A DNA stretch of 64,000 bases, from contig NZ_JALKFS010000005.1 of the NCBI RefSeq assembly GCF_023051145.1, forward strand, positions 4,605,733-4,669,732, written 5' to 3'. Origin of the DNA: Williamsia sp. DF01-3 (lineage in GTDB: Bacteria > Actinomycetota > Actinomycetes > Mycobacteriales > Mycobacteriaceae). This document shows positions 63,355 to 64,000 of this stretch, piece after piece; position 1 is the stretch's first letter; each line of letters starts with the position of its first letter. The notes beneath the pieces were generated by a model that was not told where the DNA came from, did no database searches, and was given only the letters and a program-made list of their open reading frames with translations. The position numbers and the translations under genes are program-made.

Positions 63355-64000
63355 ACGCCCACCGATCTCTGATCTGATCGTGCTCTCGTCTTCGCCCCAC
63401 TCCTCGGGGCACGTCCACTACCGCGCTGTTCACGTGGCACCACCGCGGAGTCCGCGTTGTTCCGTCGGGCAGCGTTGAAGGCCATCACCTGCAGCTCGAG
63501 CGCGAAGTCCACCGGCCGCACGTACACGTGCTCGGGGACGCGCGGCGCGAGCGCGGTGAAGTTCAGGATCTGGTGCACCCCGGCCTCGACGAATGCGTCG
63601 CAGGTGGCCTGGGCGTCGGCGTCGGGGGTCGCGAGGACCGCGATCTCCACCCCGTGCTCTTGGCAGATGTCCCCGATCTCGTCGAGCGCCCGCACGGCCA
63701 ACTCGCCCTCGGCCGCGGTGATCGTCGTCCCGACCAGCTCGGGATCGGCATCGAACATGGCCACGATCTTGATCCCGCGTCGGTCGAACCCCACCCGGCC
63801 CAGCAGCGCCTTGCCGAGGTGGCCGGCGCCGGCCAGCACCACGTTGTGGTTGTGCTCGACTCCGAGGGCCAAGGCGATCCGGGCGATCAGCCGGCCGACG
63901 TCGTAACCGACGCCGCGGACTCCGCCCGACCCGACATGGGACAGATCTTTGCGCAGGATCGCCGGATTGACCCCGGCTGCGGTGGCCAGCTGACCGGACG
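63351..64000 (-). CDS. rex: redox-sensing transcriptional repressor Rex (5' truncated)
   Basis: Rex represses respiratory and heme genes and is released from DNA by NADH. About 216 residues are present; the N-terminal few dozen are beyond the window edge. The visible part includes the end of the winged helix ([37 protein letters not shown]), the NAD-binding [15 protein letters not shown], and the domain-swapped helix near [19 protein letters not shown] basic, disordered tail follows. Coupled to hemA by ATGA; its promoter and any Rex site lie outside the window. Confidence 0.92.
   Translation of the reverse strand, partial: SGQLATAAGVNPAILRKDLSHVGSGGVRGVGYDVGRLIARIALALGVEHNHNVVLAGAGHLGKALLGRVGFDRRGIKIVAMFDADPELVGTTITAAEGELAVRALDEIGDICQEHGVEIAVLATPDADAQATCDAFVEAGVHQILNFTALAPRVPEHVYVRPVDFALELQVMAFNAARRNNADSAVVPREQRGSGRAPRSGAKTRARSDQRSVGV

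Noticed and set aside
1-64000. tRNA, rRNA, insertion sequence or phage genes
   Set aside because: Gaps are short (none over about 250 bases) and none shows a cloverleaf; no transposase or integrase motif is present in any real reading frame.

Overview
This is a high-G+C actinobacterial chromosome segment, most likely from a mycolic-acid-containing genus such as Gordonia or a close relative. The assignment rests on gene order. The backbone pitA - membrane protein - DUF3349 - menE ... menA ... bldC-like ... ccsB - resB - ccdA - tlpA - phosphoglycerate mutase-like - hemL ... hemB - hemD - hemC - hemA - rex runs in the same relative order as the Mycobacterium tuberculosis Rv0509-Rv0545c region. 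GTG/TTG starts, ATGA-coupled stops and starts, and probable leaderless transcripts are also typical. I see no tRNA or rRNA gene, insertion sequence or CRISPR array.

Layout. 1-2.4 kb: end of a phosphate permease gene, a small membrane protein, two tandem DUF3349 genes and menE. 2.5-5.9 kb: a two-component locus with response regulator, kinase, a kinase-like protein lacking ATPase motifs, and a stand-alone LuxR helix-turn-helix protein. 6-11 kb: a DrrAB-type exporter converging on a 1,077-residue SARP/AfsR-type regulator. 11.2-14.2 kb: menA, a split Clp N-domain protein with a leaderless regulator, and a DUF559 protein. 14.3-19.2 kb: a LolD/FtsX-type ABC system, a Cds1-like PLP enzyme and a DUF4229 protein. 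19.4-20.7 kb: a BldC-like regulator, a small membrane protein and an EspR-like regulator. 20.8-27 kb: the System II cytochrome c maturation operon fused to hemL.

27.2-56.4 kb is an accessory block inserted between hemL and hemB. It contains three catabolic modules. (i) A C4-polyol (erythritol/threitol-type) module has an ABC importer, two dehydrogenases, a DhaK/DhaL-type kinase, an RpiB-type isomerase, a SorC-type regulator with visible operator candidates and an FGGY kinase. (ii) An agmatine/putrescine module encodes a full route from agmatine to succinate (AguA, AguB, copper amine oxidase, PatD, GabT, GabD) next to a PucR-type regulator. (iii) A nucleobase-like module has an NCS1 permease, a cytosine-deaminase-like protein, an isopenicillin-N-synthase-like oxygenase and a second PucR regulator. 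A large acyl-CoA dehydrogenase/oxidase follows.

56.4-64 kb returns to the backbone: three small membrane proteins, then the heme operon hemB-hemD-hemC-hemA-rex on the minus strand, with rex running off the window end.

The most notable structural signals are these. Three otherwise intact genes (FtsX-type permease, copper amine oxidase, hemD) are each broken by an apparent one-base loss in a C-run, which suggests homopolymer under-calling. A family of four dispersed hairpin repeats of about 60 bp lies between genes. Strong hairpins are buried inside the 3' coding ends of overlapping convergent genes. Phased direct repeats lie upstream of the DrrAB operon.
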